DNA of 64,000 nucleotides from Spisula solida (lineage: Eukaryota; Mollusca; Bivalvia; Venerida; Mactridae). Every line of letters begins with the position of its first letter. The stretch's first letter is position 1. This document shows, piece after piece, positions 35,530 through 46,950 of the stretch. The stretch lies in assembly GCA_947247005.1 (NCBI GenBank), contig OX365944.1, forward strand, positions 18,017,501 through 18,081,500, read 5' to 3'. The notes beneath the pieces are model-generated. The model was not told the DNA's origin and did not search any database. It was given only the letters and a program-made list of their open reading frames with translations. A program made the translations under genes and the position numbers.

Positions 35530-36620
35530 TAATTGTCGCATGAAGGACGTGCAACATGTCTTCAATGCATTTTATGGACTATCGTGCATCCGCCGTTAGG
35601 AATTTCTGCGTCGTGCGATGGGGAATGTCATCTCGGGCCCTCGTTATAGAGTTTTTGACATGCTAAAAATTGTCTATGTCCGGTGACTGTCATAGGTCCG
35701 TCGTGCGTTTCTCTATGTCGTCGTATTAAGAATGCAGAATTTGTTTGTGATTATAAGGTCAAACTAAATACTTAGATAAACGTAGGATGGTTGTCCGATT
35801 GTCGCACGTCACACGTTACTCTTATTATTTAGACAATAATATATCAAAATTGAATATCCGGTATAATATAAGAAATTGTTCACGTTACTCCAGGCTTAGT
35901 GACATTATACGGACTGGATAGTCATCCCGCATTAACTCATTTTATTATTGCTCTCAATGGATTATGGACATTTTTCAGTGAAAATAACAGTGAAAATAAC
36001 AGTGAAATTACCACTTTGTTATTTTCACTGTTTTAGAAGCTGGTTCCAGTATCATGCAGAAAAAGAAACGTAACGTCAACGGCGCCGGGCTTTAAAATAT
36101 GCGTTACGTCATCATGACGTCATAATTCTCACGTCGTGACGTTCTAATTTCGACGTTATTTTTCCAATTAAGCCAATTATGGAACACGTTTAAGAGGAAT
36201 TGAGGCATATAATAAACAGAAAATTTGTTGATTTTTGGTGTAAGATCAATTTTATTTCACTCGTGATCACAGAAAATTACATTTTCACTCGTGGCTACGC
36301 CACTCGTGAAAATATTAATTTTCTGTGATCACTCGGTGAAATAAAATACGATCTTACACCAAATTCAACAAATATCCTCTATTAAATCACTAAGGCTGCC
36401 ATTTTTCGAAAAATAAGAGTTCGGTCTGACGTTTTGATTAATTATGTCCAGCTGCTGAAACTAAGTTTTCAAACCTAGCCAATAGGTCAACAATCCTATT
36501 ATACAAAAGACGTTCGTCGATCGTAGGAAGGGCGTACTACATCTGTTCATCGTAAGACTGTCGTGCGTCAATTGCTTTGTTGTGCGACGATCGTACGTCC
36601 AACTGACGCATGATAGTTCC
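35530..36620. repeat. Region enriched in GTCGTGCG-like motifs
   Basis: Motifs such as GTCGTGCGAT (35,612), CGTCGTGCGTTT (35,700), TCGTCGTATT, TTGTCGCACGTCACACG, CTGTCGTGCGTCAA (36,560) and GTGCGACGATCGTACGTC (36,583) recur in both orientations. They are interrupted by double-hairpin element 2. It looks like degenerate remains of a GC-richer repeat; no clear unit length. Confidence 0.45.
35976..36373 (+). mobile_element. Double-hairpin element 2
   Basis: A small hairpin lies at the left (CAGTGAAAATAACAGTG at 35,976 with CACTTTGTTATTTTCACTG ending 36,030) and TGACGTCA at 36,115-36,122. The long hairpin is 36,221-36,373: outer ATTTGTTGA and TTGGTGTAAG, inner GTGATCACAGAAAATTA, apex ACTCGTGGCTACGCCACTCG. 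The layout is identical to element 1 (small hairpin, TGACGTCA, long hairpin) although the arms are unrelated in sequence. There is no unoccupied copy in the window, so the ends are inferred from the hairpins. Confidence 0.6.
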
Positions 36621-36959
36621 AAAATTTGCATAGTAGAGCCCCACCACGCCATAATAATACATGGAGTCGGACCAGAAAGCAATGACATTTATTTTAACGT
36701 CTAAGTTAAATCAACTAGCCTAGTGTATTATTGTAAATGATATACATGTAGCTGAGCTGCTCTTCAATGTTTAGGATATAACCCGCTAAAATAGGCTGTG
36801 CGCTAGTTCATATCGGCATAAAAACGAGGTTACCTCCCGGTTAATCATAAATATCATGGCCATGGATTACATCTAGTGGAAAACACTAGAATAATAGTTT
36901 TGGGACAGTCAGGATAATATATAACACAAGAAGGGGTTCAAAGGAACACTTATTTCCAT

Positions 36960-37330
36960 TTAAACCCACAGTATATCTTAAGAAGACATGTACTGATTCG
37001 ATATTGCAAAGGTACCATGAGAGAACTTAGGTTCATTATTGAAATTGTTTGGAAAAAACTATGAATTCATTCTTTTATTCACATAAAAACACATTAAAAA
37101 CCCAGAAAATTCAAACACTATTCTGGATACAAGAAGCAGGAGACCAGGTGGCTGTCAATGTGATTATTAGCAGTATAGAAAAAACAAATCTTAAGAAGAC
37201 ATGTATTGATTCGATGTTGAAAAGGCACCATGAGAGAAGTGAACTACATAATTGTAATTGTGTGCAAAAAGTATGTATTTATTCTTTTATTCACATAAAA
37301 GCACACTAAAAACCTAGACGACTGCAAACC
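36960..37330 (+). repeat. Imperfect tandem repeat of ~220 bp at left edge of E
   Basis: TCTTAAGAAGACATGTACTG at 36,977 and TCTTAAGAAGACATGTATTG at 37,189 both lead to GATTCGAT.TTG, then ACCATGAGAGAA. TCTTTTATTCACATAAAA.C at 37,071 and 37,283 follow. F has one unit (44,720-44,840). Confidence 0.7.
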
Positions 37331-38114
37331 AAGAAGCATAATAATTATGCCATTATCTTTTTTTAGCTCCTTGCGGAACTCTGTATTTAGTGGTAATTAG
37401 TATCAAAGGAAAATGGAAACTTGAGAAGGATTTGTTCGCTGACGTGGTATACTTGTTAAAATGTCATTGTATTTTTTCTTATAAAGACTGGATGTAGTGG
37501 TATGTCGTGTTAATCGCAGTAAATATACAGGAATATGTATCCGCATATAATCATAAGCATTAGTACTGTACTTTTATTTCTTGAACCAAGCTTTAGTCGA
37601 GAGTACATCATTTGTAGGTTTCATTTCATAACTACCGAATGCCTCTAATACATGTATATGTGTTTACCCAGTTAATTACAACTCCTTTGCTTCGGATTTA
37701 ACAGTTACAATTATAGTATGTCTATGACTGTGCATGAAGCATTTACATCAACATGTTAATTAACATTCGTAATCGATTCTACAATCCTGTTTTATATAGA
37801 CGCGCCAACACGCAATGCAGTTATCAACCATATCTCTATTGCTTTATCACACTAGGTCACCATCGAGTGATGTGTCTTCATGTATATCCCATGTGCATTT
37901 TGTAGACAACGATAATCTGACACCACCGTTTGAAGAACATTACTGTCAATAACGATCGTTTATGGCATGCAAGGATTGATGCATGTAATATCCTTTCATA
38001 TCATTCTAGTTGTATTACAAACCATTATAGTGTGTTTGAATATCAGATTACGCAATATTTTCTCTTTGTCTGAAGCTTCCATAAACAGTAGAGATGACAT
38101 CGAGTCCTGAAATC

Positions 38115-38145
38115 AAACAAACAAACAAACAAACAAACAAACAGT
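38115..38145. repeat. (AAAC)n microsatellite
   Basis: Seven to eight AAAC units; this is the tail of the LINE fragment read on the plus strand. Confidence 0.9.
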
Positions 38146-38633
38146 TTTTATTTAGCTTAAGCATATACAGCTCATCACTATAATACAATACCTTTATACA
38201 ATAACAAAATAACATATACATACATGAAAAACAAAATATACATTTTTAAATGGAAAATTAACAATTATTATTAGAAGTGGGAATGTCTAAACCAAGATTT
38301 TAATAATTATTATCCAATTGTTGACTTTTGCCATTATTATGGACAGTTGGAATGCTGATAAAACTACAATATATAAATACAGGGATTACTAAATGACAAT
38401 ACTAACAAGATGTACTATTTTATCAAAACGTGATATGTTCAATATACTGCCATATAAAGATGATTAATTATTAATGCCACATACACATAAAACATCTATA
38501 CATACACATTCATATACATTCATACAAACATACACTTAAATACTCCTTTTCATTACCCGTGCACATGCTTATTTATATACTTTCATTCATACTTATACAC
38601 ACACATATATTAGTATATCTACATTCATACAAG
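38115..38633 (-). mobile_element. 5'-truncated LINE 3' end, minus strand, with (TTTG)n tail
   Basis: Flanked by GAAATC on both sides (38,109-38,114 and 38,634-38,639), and absent from F (ACCACAAATCGGTAC at 51,136). On the minus strand it ends GCTAAATAAAAACTG followed by about seven TTTG units, a common LINE 3' tail. Upstream is AT-rich, 3' UTR-like sequence without coding motifs. Target duplication, tail and empty paralogue together make retroposition convincing; the family is unknown. Confidence 0.8.
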
Positions 38634-40384
38634 GAAATCGGTATTCAAGTACTCGGTCATTCTTCCGATCAAGAAACTCGTGTACTCGGAAAACCATAAA
38701 TTGGCACGATATTTGGAAAATACATATGGTTTTAGTATTCGTTTCCATTTATAATAAATATATAATGTAAACTTAATGTTTTTTTAATATGTTCCTTAAC
38801 ACATTACCTATAACACTTCAATATTAAAATAAATACGCACTACATACACTGGTATAATCATTCAGGACTTGGTACTGTTTTAAGCCTATGTTTATAAATA
38901 TTCCACTAAGAATATTTGTGATTTGTATTCATTTGTTCCAACGTATCTATTATGTATATTTGTGTGCTTTCGACTGAGACAGTCATGTATGATAATTCGG
39001 TTTTCCCTGCCAGATTGGCCAATTATTTCTGACGAGTTGGATAATTAATATTGTTAATGGTGTTGGGGGTTACAAGTAGAGCTAGCACTACATAAATACA
39101 CAATGGAGAAATACAGCCATGGCAGTTTACTCAGGGTTTATCTTTGCATTTGTCAATATTTGCGCTAAATAACACCACTTTATGTAACCGCCGATTGTAA
39201 AACACCAATCATACATGTACAATGTTTTTAATAATTGGCCGCTGTCGATATCACGTAATACATCAAGCAAATTTGGTGTTAGTGTCAAATAAAAATGTCT
39301 GTTATTCATAAACAAACCTGTGCAAACACATTCTGACGTTGTCAAGTACTTTAAGCAACCTTCTCACTAGAAGGCGATGTCGATTACATGTAATTGGCTC
39401 AGTTAGACCTAATGTGTGTTCCCCTCGGAGACGGAGGTCATTGGACTATTAGGCAGGCATAAAACTAAATTGCCACGCACTACAAATGTCTCAGTCGAAC
39501 GCAAAAAGATACGTTAAATTACTTTTCAGTGTGCGTATTGTGTCATTCACGGCGCTTGAATCAATCATCACCATATAACATACATGTATAACGATTTTAT
39601 ATATTAGTATTTAGACAAATTTGGTTTGGCTTTATTATTATGATATAAGTTTGCATTGATCTTTTTTTAGACTTCGTGGTTATCAGAAAGATATACTAGT
39701 TCAGAAAAAGACACTGGGTGAAAAAAGAGCAATAACCTTTAATATATTTTTAAATGCTTTAATACATGTTCCAAATACACGTTCGTGATGTTTTATTTCA
39801 AGTTGTTTTGTGTTTCATGTTACAACTTGATTATTTAGACCAGTCAAATGACTCGACTCACCTATCTAAATAACAGTGTGTGCATCACATTGCAATTATG
39901 TCTATTATTGATTTTCATTAAACTTTGTGAATGTGTTTTTATGTGGTTTAGTAAACAAAGCCATATTCTCCAACTTAATATGATTAAAACCATATAATAC
40001 AATGTAATGATATTGCATTGTTCGTATACAAGTGACATACCTAAATAAACTGTACCATCGATATATTTTAAATATTGTAATATGGGCTCACTTTTGTTAC
40101 TTTCCGCATAAAATTCGGTTTTGCATGAAACACCATTGTGAGTGATTGTTGAAATGTTAGACTATTTAATCATTAATATGTTTCTGTAAAAACACTTAAA
40201 TATTTCTATGAGAATGGGATGATTGCGATTTCAAACTGTTTTGCAAGCAAAATTTGATTGAAAATTTAAATTGGAATTTCACTAGGGCGAAATTCTCATC
40301 AATATTAAACCAAAAATATTAAACACAAACAAGAGTTTCGATTCAATTTCATCATACATGTGTTATATGTTTCCTGTGATCTGT

Positions 40385-40480
40385 TGGTACAGTTTGACAC
40401 TAGCTTTGTATGTTTTTAATGTTTTCTGTGCTCGGCTGGTTGAGTGCTGCCTTCCCTGTCTGACTTATCATAATATTTTT
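40385..40480 (-). pseudogene. KAA module in repeat E
   Basis: The minus strand reads SQTGKAALNQPSTENIKN before a stop. It resembles the GKAA core of the 11,147 module. Short and decayed. Confidence 0.25.
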
Positions 40481-41130
40481 ACAAAAAGGTTGGAATGAAA
40501 CTTCAGATAGGTATCATTGATAAATCCGTACATCTGGAAATATAGGTGATTTGACTGATTTCGTGGAAGATTTGATTTTTCTCAATAAGGTTTTCAAGGT
40601 AAAGATGTCCGTCAGTAGTTGTGGAATTAAGGATAAATAACATCAATTCAATCTCCTGAACAGATCAACTTATTTGCTAGCTGTTCTAAAGCGACTTTAA
40701 AGGGAATGGTCGAGTTACGTTACTGATATTTAGCCAATCGTCTTGTAGAAAATCGATTGTTCACATTCAATCGCATTATACCGCGACGGACGGTTGCAAA
40801 CATCATTTCACAAGTACAGATGCATAAACACGTTATTTTTTATAGCTAGTTACATTTCCTGGACACTGTATGTGGTCGTAACTAGTATACAACAGAATGT
40901 AAAATGAAATGCGGTCGATCAAAAAACTCAACCATTGAATTCATATCTGAGATGGTACAACTCACGGTTTTTAATCTCACTGCTACAACGATTCTTCGTT
41001 TTTGTGCGATTGTGAACATTTCGTGTTCTGAGGTTTCTGTAGAGTTCTGACTTCCTTGTTAATATCTCTTTTCGTACGTGTTAATTAGATCTTGACGTCT
41101 TTGGAATAAAGATTAATGACATAATGGCAT

Positions 41131-43680
41131 CACGCATTAGAGGAGCACGCACGTTGTACACGCCATAAAGTTAATCTCAACATCAGCCATTATATTACCA
41201 TAGTAACGTGCGTCCACCCCGACCGACGTAACGTGCCTTTTTCATTTGTTCAACAAGTTATAAATTCCGATTAAGTTAATGTACATTCCAATGTTTCTGC
41301 CAGACTATTGCAAAATATTAACATGGGATTTCATGAAATTATGAAGTTATTTGGACGTCGGAGTGTGAATTACAAACTGTTTATTCAAGGCGAGTCGCGT
41401 TTTCAATAACGTCAACATGTCTATTTCTTTACGCAAGGACATTCACACGATTATTGAATTTTGCATGGGGCTTGGAAAAAAAGAGCTGCTACAGAGAGCG
41501 AAAGCAGAACTTACGGCATGCAGTGGTCTTGTGGCAAAACCAAATTTTCAACGCAACGTTCGTCGAAATGTGCGAGGTGTTTTCATGTTAAAATACAACC
41601 ATTATGCCAATCCTTAATCCTTAACTTAGCGCTTAGGACCCCACCTTCAGAATTTGCTCAAATTTTGCCAGGAAGTAAAGAAATCTATACTGACACAAAA
41701 TATGATGAAAAAACAATAGGTGACGGAACTCGTTTTTCGGGTAATCAGCCCTGATTCAGTGTGTAGGAATTTTTTTTTATAATTCCATGGAAATTGGTAA
41801 ATTGGTGGTGGTGTTCAAATTTGACATTTTTATTTGATGTCTGTGATCTAAATAATAAAATAGTTTTAAATATAGTTTGGGTACACATTGTTATACATGA
41901 TCAAGATACCAAAAATGGTATATTTAATTTTGGTCTAATATATATTGCTCTTTTACCCCACCCACTTCATATTTAAAGCAGCAAAATAGCACCCAGGTAA
42001 AATCCTAACAACGTTTTTTCCCACCTTAAACTTTTTTTAATATTTTGTTAAATAAGTCTAGTGACATAGATCTTCAAAATTATGCAATAAAAAATATATG
42101 TCACCGAGGTATCTTTTTCGCAATTTTTGTTTTTATTTTGGTTAAATGTGGCTAAAATGCTGAGAAAATCAATGAAAACGCTTAGAATAAATGTATTGAA
42201 CATGTAAATATCGCGAAAACACATCAACACACAATAAACAAACATTACCAAACGAACCTGACTCCCAAAAAAGTAATTTGGCATAAATAGCAATATTTTT
42301 ATTTTTTTAACACACCCACCTATTTTGTAATGTAATATTTTTCTCGGAATGGAAACCGTTTTCGATCAGTATTTTCTAATTTTATTGCATAATACTTATC
42401 AAAACTGTTCAATTTGATTTATTTTAGATTATTTTGACACATTTTACATTTTTAAGGCACATAACGTACTATGACATATGACGCATGCGCATTAAACCGA
42501 TCCAGCATCCTTAATAACATAATTTAATTTCGGGCCACAATTTGAGAATCAACCAAACGTCAATAACGTCGCTGACGTCATATCATAAATAGCAGTGTGT
42601 GGTGGTACCGGTATGGTGATATTTTTATTTTAGCCATATTTTCTGTAAAATGTGTTGTTTTACGAAATAGTTTCTGCACTTGTGTCCGAAAGGCTGTAGT
42701 TGAACGTGATGTAGTTTGTTTTTCTCTGTATTTTTCTCTGTGTCATCGGATGTTAAAATGATTAACACAGTCTACGAATTTATTAAATGACCCTCGTATA
42801 GATGAAAACAACGTGTTTACAAGTACCATATATGATCACATTTAAAACCTCTGCTCTGTTTAACGAAAACTACAAGCATTAGACCAAGAATTGTTTGTTT
42901 CAGATAACTACGTTGTTGGTTACATCGAAATTTGACAGCAATCTTATTCAATGTTTCGTAAAATTCGTTTTAGAAATACAGACTTAATATTTTCTTTTTT
43001 ATATTTTATATCACAAGAAAGACATGACGTCACGATGCCGGTGTAGCCAAATTGACGTTATGATTTCTGTAGTTTTTCGACCAAATGTTTCCTTGGATTT
43101 TTTGTAATGTATTTGGCATACGCCAATTCATATTCGGATTAATTTTCAGCAATATTAAAGGGACTGCCTCACGTATTAGTGTATTGCCAAAATAAAATAA
43201 AATTGTCAAATATTCGCCTTAATTTGGTATGGTTGCCTGTATATCATGTAAACAACCACACTGACATCTAAAATAACTTGAGAAACTTCGACATTTTGTA
43301 GTTATTTAGTATTTTTACATAAAAAAATCTATAGGGTACTAATACCCTATAGAATTAACACTGCTATTACCTAAATTGCCTGAAATTTGTTCGCATTTGA
43401 TGAAAACGAATCGAAAAACGAACCAAATACCTCACTGATGTTTAAGCTGTAGTTTGTTGAAGATAAGTTCACTCATGTGTTAACTACATAATTCACAAAG
43501 CATGTCGGAAGGAAACTTAGCGATTTATTTCAAGAAAAAAATACTCAGTGGGCGATATCGAGAGTGGTTAGAATTGCTTATCTGCTCCAAATCTTTCATA
43601 AAGCAACCGTCAGTGGCTTTCTACAACATCAATACTAGGTTAGGTTGGTAAAAGAATTTAGCCCAATCTGCGAGGCATAT
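41131..43680. other. Sequence between E and F, no gene recognised
   Basis: Two overlapping plus-strand frames (41,417-41,617 and 41,461-41,754) have no known domain. CpG and TGACGTCA motifs cluster at 42,569-42,583 and 43,023-43,031. A short perfect palindrome (TCTATAGGGTA-CTAA-TACCCTATAGA) lies at 43,328-43,353. Otherwise AT-rich. Confidence 0.3.
41417..41617 (+). CDS. Small ORF, unknown (66 aa)
   Basis: ATG start, 66 codons, mildly basic. It contains FCMGLGKKELLQRAKAELTA, an amphipathic helix-like stretch, at residues 15-34. It overlaps a longer frame in another phase, and the region is less AT-rich than its surroundings. No domain, splice or promoter evidence. Could be a terminal exon, an old mobile-element frame, or chance. 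Confidence 0.2.
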   Translation: MSISLRKDIHTIIEFCMGLGKKELLQRAKAELTACSGLVAKPNFQRNVRRNVRGVFMLKYNHYANP

Positions 43681-43689
43681 AACACACAT

Positions 43690-44040
43690 TTCAGAGCATT
43701 TTACGTGGAAATAAATAATTTATCCCAAACGTATAATCAAGAACAGGTTTGTCATTTTACGTAAACTGTCATTATCATTGTACTCCAGTGTTTATCAATT
43801 AATAATCGCAAGAAAACATGAATGAATAAATGTAAAGCACAACAATGGATTTGTTTGTATTTAAGGTGCGATTATGTTGGGACAGGTTACGTCATCTACA
43901 TTCAAATAACTGCAAAGGAAGGAGTAATAAAGATAACAACAAATCGGTCAGAGAAGGCAGCATTCGACAGAAACAACAGGTCACAAAAGACGCATAAAAG
44001 AAATAGCAGTGTATATATTAATAGCTTTGCGTGAAAGCGG
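43690..44040 (+). repeat. Diverged copy of the right part of A/B, ending in a KAA module
   Basis: AAATAATTTATC, then GTATAATCA, TTTGTCATT, ATTGTACTCCAGTGT and TAATCGC parallel A 16,743-16,870 in order. A then carries double-hairpin element 4, which is absent here. The plus strand at 43,943-44,034 reads NRSEKAAFDRNNRSQKTHKR and stops after SSVYINSFA. Confidence 0.5.
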
Positions 44041-44640
44041 TCCTGTCAAGATGGCGAACAATGATGGCTTGATTACCTAGATTTAAGTTAGGAATAGTTT
44101 TTTTATTATTGACCGCTTGGCGCTTTAAATCAGATCTGTGATCATTTTCTAGTAATTATATGTGTGTTGAAATGTGAAACTAGGAGTTAAGAAAGGTTAG
44201 AAGCTCTAAGCAGAAACAGCAGGACACGATTTAACAATAATGGAGGGAGTGATCAGTTTGTACAGGGATTGTCTCAAAATAACTTTATTTGTGGTAACTA
44301 GGACATCATCATACGCTACACTTAAGGGTTAATAAATGAACAGAGCGTTATGGATAAACGAGGTATCGTATGTGTTGCTATGGAAGCGCGTAACTGTTTA
44401 TCCAATGGGTATTCTTAAAATGTTTTGCGATTCAAGCAAGTAATAGATTTACATCGCCTTTGGTTGAACATTTCAGAACAAAAGTCAACGTACGAACACC
44501 CGTGTTGTAGATAATGCTAGACTTGTGATGCTGCATCACATTAACATAAGCCACTCATCCGTTTATTAAACATTGTGTGTATATTTTGGTGTACCAATCC
44601 TCTAGAAGAACTTGTTTGCTCTTGTTGTGCAAAATTGATA
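44041..44640. other. Intervening sequence, nothing recognised
   Basis: No gene or element identified between the KAA module and the start of repeat F. Confidence 0.3.
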
Positions 44641-45359
44641 ATACAGTGCTGTCGATGAAGACAGTGGTTCCAGGAGACCAGGTGGCTGTCAAGGTGATTA
44701 TTAACAGTATAGAAAAAAAATCTTAAGAAGACTTGTATTGATTCAATGTTGCAAAGGCACCATTAGAGAAGTGAGCTACATAATTGTTATTGTGTGCATA
44801 AAGTATGTATTTATTCTTTTATTCACATAAAAGCACATTAAAACCCAAACGATTGCAAACGCTATACTAGCATCAAGAAGCATAATAATTATATCATTAT
44901 CTTTTTCAGCTCTTTTCGGAACTCTGTATTAAGTGGTCATTAGTATCAAAGGAAAATGGAAACATCAGGGACATGACGTGATTACATTGTACCTTGTTAA
45001 AATGTCATTGTATTTTTTATTCTTGAGACTGGATATAATTGGTATTATCATGTTAAGCGTAGCAAATATACTGGCGTCTGTATCAGCATATAACGATAAT
45101 CTTTAGTCCTGTACTTTTATTTTTAGAACCAAGTTTAAGTCGAAAGTACATCATTTGTAGGTTTTATTTCAGAACTACCGACTTCCTCTTACATATACTT
45201 CCGGTCATGTGACGTGTTCGCAGGTGAAAATTTTCAAGCGATTGAATATCGATAAAGAAATTGATCTATTGAATTATTTTGGATCTAAAAATCTGGAAAC
45301 TTATCATAGTGTTACATAAGACGTTTGTTGACATTTTGTGAAAATCTGGACTTAAAATC

Positions 45360-46200
45360 ATGTGGAATGGTGAATTTGCAGTTCCTGTTCAAAACAGGTA
45401 TGCCACTCTTGCCGGGCGGGAAACTAACGGCGAGTTTACACAGCCGATTGATTTGTGCAATCCGAACAATAACAATAATACTACCACTACCAGACAAGCT
45501 TTCGCACAGTGTTCATTGGAAGATAAAATGTTACATATTTTTGATGAATTGAGATTTGTAAGGAGTGAACAAGTAAACTGCAGTAGAGGTATGAATTATT
45601 TGCAACAATGTATGTCTGGCATGAATGATAAACTGTCGCAGGTAATCGAAACCACAAAAACACAGACTGAAGTCCTTAAAACTTTAACGTACAAATCAAT
45701 TGATATGGAGGCAAGACGAGAAGAAATAATTTGATTATTAGAGGGGTGAGTGAGAACTATGGTGCAAACTGTGCACATCTGGTATTTGACTTTCTTAAAA
45801 ATCATCTGGATATTGACCCCCGACAGGTATACATAGCGCGAGCGCACAGACTGGGGCGTAAACACAATGATCGCCAGTCACAATGTAGGCCAATCATCGT
45901 AAACTTTCGAGATTATCATGTGGTGGAACTTATTATGTATCGAGTAACACGTTTACGTGGTTCAAATTTCTCAATAGATCATGATTATCCACGGGAGATC
46001 AATGAAGCCCGTTCCCGGCTATGGTCCAATTTTAAAGACTTGAAACGTCAATATGCTAACAGCAATACTAAAGTGCAAATAGTCTATCCGGTAAAAATTA
46101 GTCTGTGATGGTCGAATTATACGAGATGAACTACCGGATTGGGGACAATATGTCAATACCAATAGACTCCATCAACATCGATAATATCAACAACCTACCG
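45360..46200 (+). pseudogene. LINE ORF1: N-terminal region and RRM-like domain, frameshifted
   Basis: The first 124 codons (45,360-45,734) hold a low-complexity PNNNNNTTTTRQ stretch and then a helical segment (residues 55-120) compatible with a coiled coil. The frame then shifts: the expected RRNNLIIRGVSENYG junction reads through 45,717-45,760 only after a 1-nt change. The second part (to 46,108) has RRM-like features (VYIARAHRLGRK, RPIIVNFRDY, then LKRQYANSNTKV), as in L1-type ORF1 proteins that bind RNA as nucleic-acid chaperones. Another shift near 46,095 leads to VCDGRIIRDELPDWGQYV, the usual end of that domain. The ORF is therefore broken at two points at least. Confidence 0.75.
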
Positions 46201-46935
46201 ATTCGAAAACCTACTGATAATATGGCTGACACTCAATTCGTGATGAAACCAGCTTGTAATAATACCGGTAGTACGCTACTAGCTGCATCAGTCACCCAAT
46301 CCACTACAACGACGCTCCATGGATTGAATAAACCTGCAGAGACACTTGCTCAGCCAACACAATCGAGCAATATACCTACCAATAGTCTCAAAAGTACAGA
46401 CCCTACCGATAGCATCGTGCGTACAGAATCTACTGTCCCCAAACGTGCATGTTCTACCACTGATCCCCCAAGTACAGACGCTTCCAATGACCGCGAACGT
46501 ACCGTCGCTACCAACGATCTACCACGTACAGGTTCTACCAGTGATTTAATAAATGCTACCTCTACAGATAATTCGTTGACAAATAAGTGTAGTGATAATT
46601 CAACAAATGTTGAAATGCATGATATATCATCCCCAGCACAGACAGAGGATATTTCATTTCCCGCACCCCGTGGAAGATCTAGTGTAACTAAGGCAGCGGC
46701 TCGTTCTGAGCGTCGGTCACAGTCAGCTGTTCCATACAAGAGGCAAAGTAACAGTCGGTCAAGGTCGAGAGCCAATACTAACCGGGTTTTACCCAATGCT
46801 AAAAATAGCACAAATTCGCTTGACATCTCTGTTGTGCAAACACATTCCGATGAACAAAGTGATTGTGTAAGTGGCAGTCAACCGTCAGAGCGGACAGGTA
46901 CACCGATCACGCAAGGTGTTCAGTCAACCCAATAG
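46105..46935 (+). CDS. LINE ORF1 C-terminal Ser/Thr-rich tail
   Basis: 276 codons open, extremely rich in Ser, Thr, Asn and Asp. It includes a basic Ser/Arg patch (RSERRSQSAVPYKRQSNSRS) near residues 200-220. Probably disordered and nucleic-acid binding, fused to the RRM part in the ancestral ORF1. It ends CAA-TAG-GAC in the same frame as ORF2, whose conserved start follows 15 nt later. The antisense frame at 46,350-46,826 is a shadow. Confidence 0.6.
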   Translation: MMVELYEMNYRIGDNMSIPIDSINIDNINNLPIRKPTDNMADTQFVMKPACNNTGSTLLAASVTQSTTTTLHGLNKPAETLAQPTQSSNIPTNSLKSTDPTDSIVRTESTVPKRACSTTDPPSTDASNDRERTVATNDLPRTGSTSDLINATSTDNSLTNKCSDNSTNVEMHDISSPAQTEDISFPAPRGRSSVTKAAARSERRSQSAVPYKRQSNSRSRSRANTNRVLPNAKNSTNSLDISVVQTHSDEQSDCVSGSQPSERTGTPITQGVQSTQ

Positions 46936-46950
46936 GACAATACTGAGAAG

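Larger units (their letters stand above)
38089..38750. mobile_element. GAGTACTCGG-rich MITE in E, split by a LINE tail
   Basis: The left end AGAGATGACATCGAGT is at 38,089 and the right end AGTATTCGTTTCCATTT at 38,734. The interior is separated by the 38,115-38,633 insertion. The uninterrupted form is at 51,120-51,258. Confidence 0.6.
37130..41130 (+). repeat. Low-copy repeat E
   Basis: Direct copy of F (44,660-53,830 without its LINE) and inverted copy of G. Shared landmarks: GGAGACCAGGTGGCTGTCAA, TAGGTCACCATCGAGTGATG, TACAAGTAGAGCTAGCACTA, CAAGTACAGATGCAT and CAGGACACTGTAT. Contains the MITE and LINE tail listed separately. Confidence 0.85.

Noticed and set aside
38115..38145. Possible CRISPR-like or satellite array
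   Set aside because: Plain (AAAC)n microsatellite forming a LINE tail; no spacer/repeat structure anywhere in the window, and the sequence is eukaryotic.
46350..46826. 158-residue open frame antisense to the LINE ORF1 tail
   Set aside because: Shadow of the Ser/Thr-rich plus-strand ORF; Leu/Val/Ser-rich composition as expected from its complement.
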